Source: Acidobacteriota bacterium (GTDB taxonomy: Bacteria > Acidobacteriota > Vicinamibacteria > Vicinamibacterales > CAVVIG01). From it: a stretch of DNA of 64,000 nt. How positions within the stretch are numbered: position 1 is the first letter of the stretch; each line of letters begins with the position of its first letter. Shown here one piece after another: positions 1-8,146 of this stretch. A program made the translations under genes and the position numbers. The DNA lies in NCBI GenBank assembly GCA_016195265.1, contig JACPZW010000014.1:1-64000 (forward strand), given 5' to 3'. The notes under the pieces were generated by a model. That model saw only the letters and a list, made by a program, of their open reading frames with translations. It searched no databases and had not been told where the DNA came from.

Positions 1-47
1 CGATCCACGGCCGCAAGGGGGTCGGTCTGCACTACATCGCGAATTGA
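1..47 (+). CDS. C-terminal end of an unidentified protein (partial)
   Basis: The third forward frame is open from the window edge and ends at TGA (45-47), giving a tail ending in GVGLHYIAN. Only 14 residues are visible, so neither the family nor the reality of the gene can be established. If real, it converges on citrate synthase across about 100 bp that contain a short GCACCC-type word repeat (133-155) and nothing else recognisable. Confidence 0.3.
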   Translation, partial: IHGRKGVGLHYIAN

Positions 48-153
48 ATCACGCGCGATTGAGGATCAAGGACTTGCAGCCACGAGCGATGCGAAACTCG
101 CCGCAAACGCCGTTTCCGTGACGAAGATCGGCTAGCACGAGGCACCCAGCACC

Positions 154-1293
154 CTATCTCGTCTCGATCGAAACGTAGCGCTGCGGGTACTCGGGCCCGA
201 CGTATTCGGCGCGCGGACGAATCAGGCGGTTGTTGGCGTACTGCTCGAGGACGTGCGCCGTCCAGCCGGAAATGCGGCTGACGGCGAAAATCGGCGTGAA
301 CAGATCGACGGCGATGCCCAGCACGTAGTAGGTGGACGCGGAGTAAAAGTCCACGTTGGCGTACAGCTTCTTTTCGGCCTTGACCACCTGCTCGATGCGC
401 TGCGACATCGCGAACCACCCGGGGTGTCCCGCGCGCTGGCCGAGATCCTTCGACATCTGGCGCAGGTGCGTCGCGCGCGGATCCTCGGTGTGATACACGC
501 GGTGGCCGAAGCCCGGGATCTTGTCCTTGCGCGCCAGCTTCGCGCGGACGACTTCCTCGGCCTTGTCCGGGCCCGCGTCGGCGCCGATCTCGAGCAGTAG
601 CTTCATGACGTCGGCGTTGGCGCCGCCGTGCAGCGGCCCTTTGAGCGCGCCGATCGCTCCGACGATCGTGGAGTGGATGTCGGTGAGCGTGGCGGCCGCG
701 ACGCGCGCCGCGAACGTCGACGCGTTCAGCTCGTGATCGGCGTGCAGGATCAGCGCGACGTCGAACGCCCGGGTCGCGAGGCCGCCCGGCCGCTCGCCCG
801 TCAGCATGTAGAGGAAGTTCGCCGCGTGGCCGAGGACGGGATCCGGGGCGATGGGGCCGCCGCCGGCGTTCATCCGCCCCATCGTGGCGACGAGCGATCC
901 GGTCTGCGCGGTGAGACGGACGGCCTTGCGGTAGTTGGCCTGCGGCGACTGATCGCCGGCGTCGGGGTCGTAGTGCCCGAGCGCAGACGTCAGCGTCCGC
1001 AGCAGATCCATCCCGTTCCCGGCCGGCAGCGTCTTCATCAGCCGCAGGATCGCTTCGGGCAGCGGCCGCGCAGCCGCGAGCTGCGACTGGAGGTCGCCGA
1101 GCTCCGCGCGCGTCGGGAGCCGGCGATGCCACAGCAGGTAGCAGACCTCCTCGAACGTGGCCTTCTGCGCGAGATCGTGGATGTCGTAGCCGCAGTACGC
1201 GAGGACGCCGCGATCGCCGTCGAGATAGCAAATCGCAGACGACGTCGCGACGGTGTCCTCGAGTCCGGCTTTGGGTTTCTCGACGGTCGCCAT
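154..1293 (-). CDS. gltA: Citrate synthase
   Basis: Condenses acetyl-CoA and oxaloacetate to citrate, the entry step of the TCA cycle; cytosolic. The 379-residue length fits the compact bacterial/archaeal form. Family landmarks are visible: HADHELNAST near the middle, the active-site GFGHRVYHTEDPR block around residue 255, the catalytic aspartate in NVDFYS near residue 310, and the C-terminal substrate arginine region SGWTAHVLEQ. The ATG at 1293 is preceded nine bases upstream by TATCAT and there is no well-placed Shine-Dalgarno, so the mRNA may be nearly leaderless. It is separated from the upstream membrane-protein gene by a perfect 11-bp-stem palindrome and is probably transcribed alone. 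Assignment by family recognition is secure. Confidence 0.95.
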   Translation of the reverse strand: MATVEKPKAGLEDTVATSSAICYLDGDRGVLAYCGYDIHDLAQKATFEEVCYLLWHRRLPTRAELGDLQSQLAAARPLPEAILRLMKTLPAGNGMDLLRTLTSALGHYDPDAGDQSPQANYRKAVRLTAQTGSLVATMGRMNAGGGPIAPDPVLGHAANFLYMLTGERPGGLATRAFDVALILHADHELNASTFAARVAAATLTDIHSTIVGAIGALKGPLHGGANADVMKLLLEIGADAGPDKAEEVVRAKLARKDKIPGFGHRVYHTEDPRATHLRQMSKDLGQRAGHPGWFAMSQRIEQVVKAEKKLYANVDFYSASTYYVLGIAVDLFTPIFAVSRISGWTAHVLEQYANNRLIRPRAEYVGPEYPQRYVSIETR

Positions 1294-1302
1294 AACTCTT
1301 TA

Positions 1303-1308
1303 ATGATA
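1303..1308 (-). promoter_or_regulatory. Candidate -10 box of citrate synthase
   Basis: TATCAT (minus strand) lies nine bases before the ATG of citrate synthase. No convincing -35 is visible at 17 bp. The spacing matches several other genes in this window where a -10-like hexamer sits about ten bases before the start codon. Confidence 0.4.
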
Positions 1309-1323
1309 CTCGGGGCGGCTCTC

Positions 1324-1349
1324 CGGGGCGGACGCGCACGTCCGCCCCG
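1324..1349. repeat. REP-like palindrome with perfect 11-bp stem
   Basis: CGGGGCGGACG and CGTCCGCCCCG are separated by CGCA. It lies between two minus-strand genes. It shares the GGGGCGG.../...CCGCCCC design with palindromes found in murC and murF further along. There is no T-tract, so it is not an ordinary terminator. Confidence 0.75.
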
Positions 1350-1373
1350 ACGGCAGTCCGCCGGTGGCCGCGG

Positions 1374-1793
1374 TCAGTGCTTCGAAGCCGGCTTGTAGAC
1401 GAGACCGATCACGATCCCGTTGATGGTCCACTCGACCAGGTTCGCGACCATCAGCTCGCCGGCCATCTTTCGGCCGATGTTCGTCGTCGCGTAGCCGATG
1501 AGTGCCGCGTAGCCCGCGGCGAACACGCCCAGCGCCGCGCCGCAGCGGGCGCCTTCCATGAGTCCCGCGCCGCCTTCGTAGCCCTTCGCGTAGATGAACG
1601 CCGCCGCGAGCATCGCCAGGAAGACGCCGCCGAACAGGAACGGCATGTACGCCATCTGGGTGTCCATGGCGCGATAGACGCCGGGCGTGCGCGCGAATTC
1701 GCTCGTGAGCAGCAGGCCGTAGACGACGAAGCCGTAGCACGCATCGACGACGGTTCCGGCAACAGCGGCGAGGACGAGGCGGCCGTAATTCAT
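1374..1793 (-). CDS. Small four-helix membrane protein of unknown function
   Basis: 139 residues with four hydrophobic segments, at about residues 5-30, 50-67, 82-103 and 118-134, joined by short loops, so an inner-membrane protein. I do not recognise a named family; the layout resembles small conserved bacterial DUFs of the DUF1761 kind, but this is a guess. It begins at the ATG on the minus strand just before the 36-bp palindrome array and ends before the palindrome upstream of citrate synthase, so repeat elements bound it on both sides and it is probably monocistronic. No catalytic motif is visible. Confidence 0.7.
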   Translation of the reverse strand: MNYGRLVLAAVAGTVVDACYGFVVYGLLLTSEFARTPGVYRAMDTQMAYMPFLFGGVFLAMLAAAFIYAKGYEGGAGLMEGARCGAALGVFAAGYAALIGYATTNIGRKMAGELMVANLVEWTINGIVIGLVYKPASKH

Positions 1794-1807
1794 GGTGGGC
1801 TCCTTCT

Positions 1808-1987
1808 GACCTGGCGGGTCCGAAACGACCCGCCCTACGTGTTGACCCGGCGGGTCCGAAAGGACCCGCCCTACGTGGCGACCCGGCGGGTCCGAATGGA
1901 CCCGCCCTACGTGTTGACCCGGCGGGTCCGAAAGGACCCGCCCTACGTGGCGACCTGGCGGGTTCGAATGGACCCGCCCTGCGTACT
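1808..1987. repeat. Tandem array of five 36-bp palindromic units
   Basis: Five head-to-tail 36-bp units start at 1808, 1844, 1880, 1916 and 1952. Each contains the hairpin GGCGGGTCC-GAAA/T-GGACCCGCC followed by CTACGT. Units 1 and 3 end in GTGTT and units 2 and 4 in GTGGC; units 2 and 4 share the GAAA loop and units 3 and 5 the GAAT loop. The array therefore looks like repeated 72-bp dimers. It fills the gap between a membrane-protein gene and a DUF362 gene. Confidence 0.95.
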
Positions 1988-1995
1988 GCGCGAGT

Positions 1996-3156
1996 TTAGT
2001 GAATTCTCGTCGAGGTGGGAACCGTCAGCGAGGACAGCGCGAGCGGCAGGGCGCCCTGCGCTCCCAGCTGGGCGTAGCGGAGAAACATCTGTCCCCACCC
2101 GGTCGTTTCACACCAGCGCTCGAAGACGCGGCGGTCGACCAGCGGCCAGCGGTAGAAGTCGTGGTAGACGTCGCTGGCGAGAATGAACCCGTTGATGAGC
2201 GGCGTATGAAAAAACAGTTTCTGGAAGCGCTTGAGCGGGCCGAACCAGATCAGGTCGCCGCCGCCGATCCGCACGAGGTTCTTCCCGACGTGGAACTGCC
2301 AGTTCTCGGCCGCGGCATCCACATCGCCGGCGATCTCGATCGACCGCGGGTCGCCGACGCCGAGTCCGGCCTCGTGAGCCAGACGGATGTAGTCGATCGA
2401 CAGCGGGTCGAAGCCCATCATCTTCGCCGCCACCGCGTCGATGGCCACCTGATCGGCCGACGCCAGCATCACGTTCTTCACGACGGGATACATCGTGCGC
2501 GGACCCGGGCCGTTACCCGCGGTCGTCCCGTCCATGATCGCGAAGATGCCGGAATGGATCTCCTTCTGGATCGCGAGCAGATCGACGAGCGTCTCGTGAA
2601 TCCACGAGTGCGTGTAGTGCCGCCGCGTGTTCAGCAGTCCCCCGAACGCGTTCTTCATCGCGCCCGTCGTGGTCGTGTAGATGTGGCACTTGGTCGTCGG
2701 CAGATGCACGATGTTTTTGCCGAAGAAGTAGTCGGGGATGTGAATGCCTTCGGGATAGATGCGGTTCAGCACGCGCATCTTCGCCTTCGGCGCGTACGGA
2801 ATCCATTTCATGTCCCCGTCCTTGAAGTTGTACAGGACGGGAATCTGGTAGCGCTGGAAGATCGGGACGTAGTGGTTGAGGTCCTCGCCCTTGAACGCGT
2901 TGGTGACGACGGTCTTGTTCTGCACGCAGATCTGATCGGCGAACCCGCGGCGGGCCAGCGCCTGAATCGTGCCCTCGAGCTGCCACGGCGTCGTGTTGGC
3001 GGCCGGGAAGGGGAAGTGCCAGGAGATGTTGTCTTTCAGGATGGTCGTCGTGCCGGCGGCCAGCGCGCGCGACACGCCGGCGAGTTCCACGAGGCGATCG
3101 ATGTCCGGAAGAATCGTGTCCGGCGTGACCCGGAGGACGGCGACGGTGGACTTCAT
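1996..3156 (-). CDS. DUF362 domain-containing protein
   Basis: 386 residues of the DUF362 family, whose members are often annotated near metal- or cofactor-related genes but whose biochemical role is largely unsettled. Diagnostic stretches include the N-terminal TTTILKDNISW, the central NIVHLPTTKCHIYTTTTGAMKN and MDGTTAGNGPGPRTM, and a later block reading VMLASADQVAIDAVAA. I see no 4Fe-4S ferredoxin extension of the kind some relatives carry. The ORF track extends far upstream, but the ATG at 3156 overlaps the TGA of the glycosyltransferase in an ATGA arrangement, so this start and translational coupling to that gene are preferred. The coupling suggests a shared pathway, possibly envelope polysaccharide. 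Function unknown. Confidence 0.8.
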   Translation of the reverse strand: MKSTVAVLRVTPDTILPDIDRLVELAGVSRALAAGTTTILKDNISWHFPFPAANTTPWQLEGTIQALARRGFADQICVQNKTVVTNAFKGEDLNHYVPIFQRYQIPVLYNFKDGDMKWIPYAPKAKMRVLNRIYPEGIHIPDYFFGKNIVHLPTTKCHIYTTTTGAMKNAFGGLLNTRRHYTHSWIHETLVDLLAIQKEIHSGIFAIMDGTTAGNGPGPRTMYPVVKNVMLASADQVAIDAVAAKMMGFDPLSIDYIRLAHEAGLGVGDPRSIEIAGDVDAAAENWQFHVGKNLVRIGGGDLIWFGPLKRFQKLFFHTPLINGFILASDVYHDFYRWPLVDRRVFERWCETTGWGQMFLRYAQLGAQGALPLALSSLTVPTSTRIH

Positions 3157-4658
3157 TCCCCCCTGGCAACCTGGGTCTTCAGCACGACCGGCTCCCCGGC
3201 GTACTGCTGCACGACCGATAGCAGCCCGGTGTACAGGAAGCCGACCTGGAAGAGCACCAGGAACGGCACCGTGCCGTAGATCCCGTTCGCGAGGGCGTAG
3301 AACACGGTCCAGGTGAAGTACAGGCCGAGCAGCAGCTCTATCATCGGCTGGACGTTGACCGACTGGCGGTACTTCTTCCCCACCCAGTCGTTGTTGTCGG
3401 TGGCGTCCGCCTCGATGCGGTACTTCGGCGTGCGCGCGAATTCGCTGTCTTTGTGGAACAGCGCTTCGAGCACCGCGCGCGTGTTGTTGATCGACAGGCC
3501 GATGCCGACCGACATCAGGAACGGCACGTACTTGATCCGGGCGCGCCAGTCCGGATAAATCTCGCGCTGGCAGACGACGTAGAAGTTGCAGAACGAGAAC
3601 GTCGCCGCGAAGAACAGCGGCGTGTCGATGAGGATCATCTCGTACCAACCCATGTTGTAGCGAATGACCATCGCCGGGAACATGAGGATCGAGAGGACGC
3701 ACATCAGGATGTAGTTGAAGTTCGCCGTCAGGTGGAAGAACGCCTCCGCCTTCACGCCCCACGGCAGGTTCGAGCGCAGGATCGTCGGCAGCAGCTTGCG
3801 GCACGTCTGGATCGATCCCTTCGCCCAGCGGTGCTGCTGCGACTTGAACGCGTTCATCTCGACCGGCACTTCCGCCGGCGCGATCAGATCCGGCACGAAC
3901 ACGAACTCCCAGCCGCGCAGCTGCGCGCGGTAGCTGAGATCGAGATCTTCCGTCAGCGTGTCGTGCTGCCAGCCGCCGGCGTCGTCGATCGCCGCGTGGC
4001 GCCACACGCCCGCCGTCCCGTTGAAGTTGAAGAAGCGGCCGCCGCGGTTCCGCCCGCCGTGCTCGAGGATGAAATGGCCGTCGAGCAGGATCGCCTGGAT
4101 CTTCGTCAGCAGCGAGTAGTCCTGGTTGATGTGGCCCCAGCGCGCCTGCACCATCGCGACTTTCTCGCTGCGGAAGTGCGGCATCAGCCGGACCAGGAAA
4201 TCCTGCGTGGGAATGAAGTCGGCGTCAAAGATCGCCACGAACTCGCCGCGCGCGACCTTCAGCCCCTCTTCGAGCGCGCCGGCCTTGTAGCCGGTGCGAT
4301 CAGTGCGATGGTAGTACTTGATGTCGATGCCGTCCGCGGCGAACCGCCGGACCGCCTGCTCGGCGATGTTGCGCGTCTCGTCGGTCGAATCGTCGAGCAC
4401 CTGGATTTCGAGCCGCTCGCGCGGATACTCGATCTGGCAGACCGCTTCGATCAGGCGATCCGCGACGTACATCTCGTTGTAGAGCGGCAGCTGAATCGTC
4501 ACGACCGGCGCCGGATCGAGCGCCGGGCCCGGCTGCGGCAGCCGATCCCGATTCTTCATGTAGAGATACACCAGGTAGTACCGGTGCCATCCGTACACGG
4601 CGAGCACGATCAAGACGAAGAAGTACGCGGCGAGCGTCAGGGTTTCAGCGGCGGTCAT
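3153..4658 (-). CDS. Processive family 2 glycosyltransferase (cellulose synthase/CslA-like)
   Basis: 501-residue membrane GT2 enzyme. An N-terminal membrane helix (about 7-28) precedes a GT-A domain with VTIQLPLYNE, VLDDSTDET, IFDADFIP (DxD-type) and TEDLDLSYRA. The QQHRW motif at about 275 is the Q(Q/R)xRW signature of processive enzymes, and several helices follow to the C-terminus. Relatives polymerise beta-linked glucose or mannose from NDP-sugars and extrude the chain. The acceptor and sugar cannot be read from the sequence. It is divergent from larB across a 55-bp gap holding an inverted repeat, and overlaps the downstream DUF362 gene by 4 bp. Confidence 0.88.
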   Translation of the reverse strand: MTAAETLTLAAYFFVLIVLAVYGWHRYYLVYLYMKNRDRLPQPGPALDPAPVVTIQLPLYNEMYVADRLIEAVCQIEYPRERLEIQVLDDSTDETRNIAEQAVRRFAADGIDIKYYHRTDRTGYKAGALEEGLKVARGEFVAIFDADFIPTQDFLVRLMPHFRSEKVAMVQARWGHINQDYSLLTKIQAILLDGHFILEHGGRNRGGRFFNFNGTAGVWRHAAIDDAGGWQHDTLTEDLDLSYRAQLRGWEFVFVPDLIAPAEVPVEMNAFKSQQHRWAKGSIQTCRKLLPTILRSNLPWGVKAEAFFHLTANFNYILMCVLSILMFPAMVIRYNMGWYEMILIDTPLFFAATFSFCNFYVVCQREIYPDWRARIKYVPFLMSVGIGLSINNTRAVLEALFHKDSEFARTPKYRIEADATDNNDWVGKKYRQSVNVQPMIELLLGLYFTWTVFYALANGIYGTVPFLVLFQVGFLYTGLLSVVQQYAGEPVVLKTQVARGE

Positions 4659-4675
4659 GTGAAGCGGGTCATGTG

Positions 4676-4696
4676 ATAAGTGGCGTAATCACTTAT
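4676..4696. promoter_or_regulatory. Inverted repeat in a divergent promoter region (candidate operator)
   Basis: ATAAGTG-7 nt-CACTTAT is a perfect inverted repeat in the 55-bp gap between the divergent glycosyltransferase and larB genes. It overlaps AT-rich sequence (CTTATATTAATG) that could hold a -10 for larB. A dimeric regulator binding here could control both genes; the regulator is unknown. Confidence 0.45.
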
Positions 4697-4713
4697 ATTA
4701 ATGACCGCCTCTG

Positions 4714-5475
4714 ATGACGTCAAACAAACATCTGCAGGATCTGCTCGAGCGGGTCGCGCGGGGCGAACTCGATACCGACACCGCCCGTGAGCAGCTGATC
4801 GAGGTGCTCCGGTCCAGCCCATTCGAGGATCTCGGGTTCGCGCGCGTCGATCACCATCGATCCGTCCGTCAGGGATTCCCCGAAGTGATCCTCGGACTGG
4901 GCAAGACGTCCGCCCAGATCGCGTCAATTGCCGCTGAAATCGTCGGGCGCGGTTCAACGCTGCTCGTGACACGCGCAGACGAATCGGCCTACGAGGCGGT
5001 CCGCGCGCTGGTCCCGGGGGCGCTCTACCACGCGGATGCGAAGCTCATCACCCTGCGGCAGCAGGACGTCAGCCCCGGCAAAGGAACCATCATGGTGGCG
5101 GCCGCGGGCACGTCGGACCTGCCGGTCGCCGAAGAGGCGGCGCGCACGGCCGAGATCATGGGCAACGATGTCGACCGCCTCTACGACGTCGGCGTCGCCG
5201 GGCTGCATCGGCTGCTCGGCGAGCGCAAGCGGCTCGAGTCCGCGCGCGTGATCATCGTCGTCGCCGGCATGGAGGGGGCGCTGCCCAGCGTCTTGGCGGG
5301 GCTGGTGGGCACGCCGGTCATCGCCGTCCCGACCAGCATCGGCTACGGGGCCAGCTTCGGCGGCCTCGCCGCGCTGCTCGGAATGCTCAACAGCTGCGCC
5401 CTCGGCGTCTCGGTCGTCAACATCGACAACGGGTTCGGCGCCGCGGCAATCGCCAGTTTGATCAATCACTTGTAG
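4714..5475 (+). CDS. larB: LarB, pyridinium-3,5-biscarboxylic acid mononucleotide synthase
   Basis: 253 residues. LarB carboxylates and hydrolyses nicotinic acid adenine dinucleotide in the first step of nickel-pincer (NPN) cofactor synthesis, the cofactor of lactate racemase-type enzymes. The N-terminal block with DHHRSVRQGFPEVILGLGKT and the PurE-like C-terminal domain (GTSDLPVAEEA, then VVAGMEGALPSVLAGLV and TSIGYGASFGGLAAL) are characteristic. No larC, larE or larA is seen in this window, so partners must be elsewhere or the gene is an orphan. The stop codon is immediately followed by an octamer-word hairpin. Confidence 0.9.
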   Translation: MTSNKHLQDLLERVARGELDTDTAREQLIEVLRSSPFEDLGFARVDHHRSVRQGFPEVILGLGKTSAQIASIAAEIVGRGSTLLVTRADESAYEAVRALVPGALYHADAKLITLRQQDVSPGKGTIMVAAAGTSDLPVAEEAARTAEIMGNDVDRLYDVGVAGLHRLLGERKRLESARVIIVVAGMEGALPSVLAGLVGTPVIAVPTSIGYGASFGGLAALLGMLNSCALGVSVVNIDNGFGAAAIASLINHL

Positions 5476-5565
5476 ACGAATTGGGTACGTGGGTAATGGG
5501 GTAGTTGGGTAATGGGTCGAGGCGACGGTTACCCGATTTCCCAACTACTCAACTACCCAATTCGT
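5476..5565. repeat. Inverted arms of degenerate octamers (AATTGGGT words)
   Basis: The left arm reads as successive 8-nt words (AATTGGGT, ACGTGGGT, AATGGGGT, AGTTGGGT). The right arm is the approximate reverse complement and ends in ACCCAATTCGT. It starts one base after the larB stop. A second copy of the same word family follows the YchF-like gene at 37.8 kb. It could fold into a long imperfect hairpin. Confidence 0.8.
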
Positions 5566-5623
5566 ACGGTAGCATTAACGGTTCCCCCGCCTCTCTGGCG
5601 CGGTCACCACCCAGTCCACTGAT

Positions 5624-8053
5624 ATGCACGCAGGCGCCCTTCGGGCCCTCGAATTCGATCGCGTCGTCGAGGCCGTGAAAGGCTTCGCGCTCACACCCAT
5701 GGGCGCCGAGCGTCTGGCGCGCCTCGCGCCGTCCACTGACGCGCAGAAGGTCGCGCAGCTGCTGGCCGCGACGAGCGAGACGATGCGGTATCTGGGGCCG
5801 AACGGCGCGCTGCCGCTGCGCGCGGCGGCCGACCTGCCGGAGACGCTCGGCGCGCTCGCGGTCGAAGGCCGGCCGCTCGAAGCGGTGCGGCTGCTGGCGC
5901 TCGCGTCGTTTCTCGACGGCGTGGACGAATCGCGCGCGGCGATCCGGCGTGCGCCCGGCGCGTACCCGGCGCTCGAAGCCGTCAGCGGTTCCGCCGCGTC
6001 GTTCAAGGGCGAAACGGCGCAGGTGCGCGAGAAGATCGATCCGTCCGGCGACGTGCTCGATCATGCAAGCCCGGAGCTGAAGCTCATCCGCGATCGGCTT
6101 CGCAAGCAGCGGTCGCGTCTGCGGACAACGCTCGAGTCGTACCTGCGGGGCAAGGACACCGCGAAGTACCTGCAGGAGCAGGTTGTCACGGAGCGCAGCG
6201 GGCGCTACGTGCTCGTCGTCAAGGCCGAGCATCGCAGCGGCATCCCGGGCATCGTGCACGGTGCGTCGACGAGCGGCGCAAGCGTGTTTCTCGAGCCGCT
6301 CAGCACTGTTGAGATCAACAACGACATCGTCACGCTCGAAGAGCAGGAGGCCGAAGAGGTCCGGCGGATCCTGCTCGCGCTGACGAACGCCTTCCGCGCG
6401 CGGCCGGCGGATCTGCAGCGCACCATCGAGGCGGCGACCGAGCTCGACGTGCTGCAGGCTCGTGCGCGGTATTCGTCGTCGATCGACGGCGTGGAACCGG
6501 CAGTCTCGACCGACGGCGCGTTCGAGCTGCAGGCGGCGCGGCATCCGCTGCTCATCCCGGGGATAGGGGCCCCGGGAGCAACAAAGCCTCCGGTGCCGGT
6601 CACCATCAAGATCATTCCGCCGGCCACGGTACTGCTGATCACCGGCCCGAACACCGGCGGCAAGACCGTCGCGCTGAAGACCGCGGGGCTGCTCGCGCTG
6701 ATGGCGCAGGCGGGGCTGCGGATTCCCGCCGCGGACGGCTCGCGGTTGCCCGTATTCCGCACGATCTTCGCCGACATCGGCGACGAGCAGTCGATCGACG
6801 CGAGCCTCAGCACGTTCTCCGGACACATCGCGAACATCGCGTCGATGGATCGCGGACTGGTGACGCCGGCGCTGGTGCTGCTCGACGAAGTGGGCTCGGG
6901 CACCGATCCGATCGAAGGCGGCGCGCTCGGCGTGGCCGTCGTCGATCATCTGCGTCAGCGTGGGGCGACGGTCATCGCGACGAGCCACTACGACGCGCTC
7001 AAGACGTACGCGTCGACGACAGCGGGCGTGGCCGGCGCGGCGTTCGGCTTCGACGCGGAGACGTTCGCGCCGACCTATCGCCTGATCTACGGATCGCCCG
7101 GACGGAGTCTCGCGCTCGAAATCGCGGCGCGGCTTGGGCTGAACCCGTCGGTGATCGCCGCGGCGCGGACAAACCTGAGTGCACGCGAAGCGCAGCTCGC
7201 CGAGCACCTCGCGAAAATCGACCACGACATGCGGGCGCTCGAACACGAGCAACGCCTGGCGACGCGGGAGCGCGAGCAGCTGCACGAGGCCGAAGGCCGC
7301 GTGCACCAGCGCGAGGACGCCCTGCGTCAGAAGGAAGAGACGTTCCGCCGGCGCCTGAACGAGGAGCTGGAGACACAGGTCCGCCAGGCGCGCAAGGAGA
7401 TCGACGATGTGATCGCGGCGCTCAAGGCGAAAACCGCCGCCATCGCGAACGTGCCGCGGCTCGTCTCGACCGGCGACACCGGCACGGCGCGCAGCGACGC
7501 GCGCGCCGCCGTGGACGACGTCGCGAGCCGGATTCTCTCGGGAGAGGCGGCGGCAAGCGACGCGGCGTCTTCAGAAATCCGCACTCCGCAATCCTCAATC
7601 CGCAATGTCGAGGTCGGAGACCGGGTCATTGTGGGCGGCCTGGGGCTGGAGGCGACGGTCACGTCGATGCACGACGGCACGGCCGAACTCGATGTGCGCG
7701 GCAAGCGGATGCGCGCCAGCGTCCGCGACCTGCGCGTGATGGCGTCCGGCGGTGTGCCGGCGGCAGCGCGCGTGCGGGTCAATGTCGAACTGCAGCCGCG
7801 GGACGGGACGCCGACGGATCTGAACGTCATCGGCTGCACCGTCGACGAAGCGATTTCACGCGCCGAACGGTTCCTCGACGAATCGCTGCTGACGGATCAG
7901 CGCGTCGTGCGCGTCATCCACGGGTACGGCACGGGGCAGCTCAAGCGCGCGCTGACCGGATTTCTGCAGCAGCATCCGCTCGTGGCGCGATTTGCGACCG
8001 CGCCGCCCGAACAGGGCGGCGGCGGCGTGACCGTGGTTGAGCTCAAGGAGTGA
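5624..8053 (+). CDS. mutS2: MutS2 family ATPase/endonuclease with Smr domain
   Basis: 809 residues. MutS2 proteins act on branched DNA or, in some bacteria, collided ribosomes. The order is an N-terminal core/clamp region, Walker A GPNTGGKTVALK at about 345, Walker B LDEVGSGTDP near 420, a charged coiled coil (about 500-620), a KOW-like segment, and a C-terminal Smr nuclease domain with VIGCTVDEA and IHGYGTGQLK. Two repeat elements sit in frame: the palindrome at 6555-6577 (residues around 312-318) and four AATCCGC-type heptamers at 7576-7606 in the linker before the KOW/Smr part. Both fall between folded units, consistent with tolerated insertions. Confidence 0.95.
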   Translation: MHAGALRALEFDRVVEAVKGFALTPMGAERLARLAPSTDAQKVAQLLAATSETMRYLGPNGALPLRAAADLPETLGALAVEGRPLEAVRLLALASFLDGVDESRAAIRRAPGAYPALEAVSGSAASFKGETAQVREKIDPSGDVLDHASPELKLIRDRLRKQRSRLRTTLESYLRGKDTAKYLQEQVVTERSGRYVLVVKAEHRSGIPGIVHGASTSGASVFLEPLSTVEINNDIVTLEEQEAEEVRRILLALTNAFRARPADLQRTIEAATELDVLQARARYSSSIDGVEPAVSTDGAFELQAARHPLLIPGIGAPGATKPPVPVTIKIIPPATVLLITGPNTGGKTVALKTAGLLALMAQAGLRIPAADGSRLPVFRTIFADIGDEQSIDASLSTFSGHIANIASMDRGLVTPALVLLDEVGSGTDPIEGGALGVAVVDHLRQRGATVIATSHYDALKTYASTTAGVAGAAFGFDAETFAPTYRLIYGSPGRSLALEIAARLGLNPSVIAAARTNLSAREAQLAEHLAKIDHDMRALEHEQRLATREREQLHEAEGRVHQREDALRQKEETFRRRLNEELETQVRQARKEIDDVIAALKAKTAAIANVPRLVSTGDTGTARSDARAAVDDVASRILSGEAAASDAASSEIRTPQSSIRNVEVGDRVIVGGLGLEATVTSMHDGTAELDVRGKRMRASVRDLRVMASGGVPAAARVRVNVELQPRDGTPTDLNVIGCTVDEAISRAERFLDESLLTDQRVVRVIHGYGTGQLKRALTGFLQQHPLVARFATAPPEQGGGGVTVVELKE
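6555..6577. repeat. In-frame palindrome inside mutS2
   Basis: TCCCGGGG and CCCCGGGA flank ATAGGGG. It has the same layout as CCGGGGGC-AGGG-GCCCCCGG in the acyl-CoA dehydrogenase gene at 61.7 kb. It encodes a Gly/Pro/Ala-rich stretch (PGIGAPGA). Confidence 0.6.
7576..7606. repeat. Four heptamers (AATCCGC type) inside mutS2
   Basis: AATCCGC, ACTCCGC, AATCCTC and AATCCGC follow each other exactly, then AAT. The stretch encodes a serine/isoleucine-rich linker between the coiled coil and the KOW/Smr part. Confidence 0.8.
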
Positions 8054-8060
8054 GGACGTA

Positions 8061-8145
8061 ATGCACAATGCACGAATGCAGGAACGCGCGAACGGATGGG
8101 GTGTGCGTTCGTCCTGCATTTCTGCGTTCGTGCATTTCCGCATTT
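8061..8145. repeat. Inverted arms of AATGCACG-type words between mutS2 and dnaG
   Basis: The left arm contains AATGCACG, AATGCAGG and AACGCGCG. The right arm returns the reverse complement (GCGTTCGTCCTGCATT, TGCGTTCGTGCATT). It fills the whole gap between the mutS2 stop and the dnaG start and would be transcribed as a hairpin. Confidence 0.8.
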
Positions 8146-8146
8146 G

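Noticed and set aside
32-1339. Long 435-aa ORF over citrate synthase and similar long arginine/alanine-rich ORFs throughout
   Set aside because: They are other-frame shadows produced by high GC. Their composition is R/A/P-rich without motifs, and they overlap genes with clear families.
1808-1987. Possible CRISPR array (36-bp period)
   Set aside because: The 36-bp units are contiguous with no unique spacers, each unit is itself palindromic, and no cas gene is nearby.
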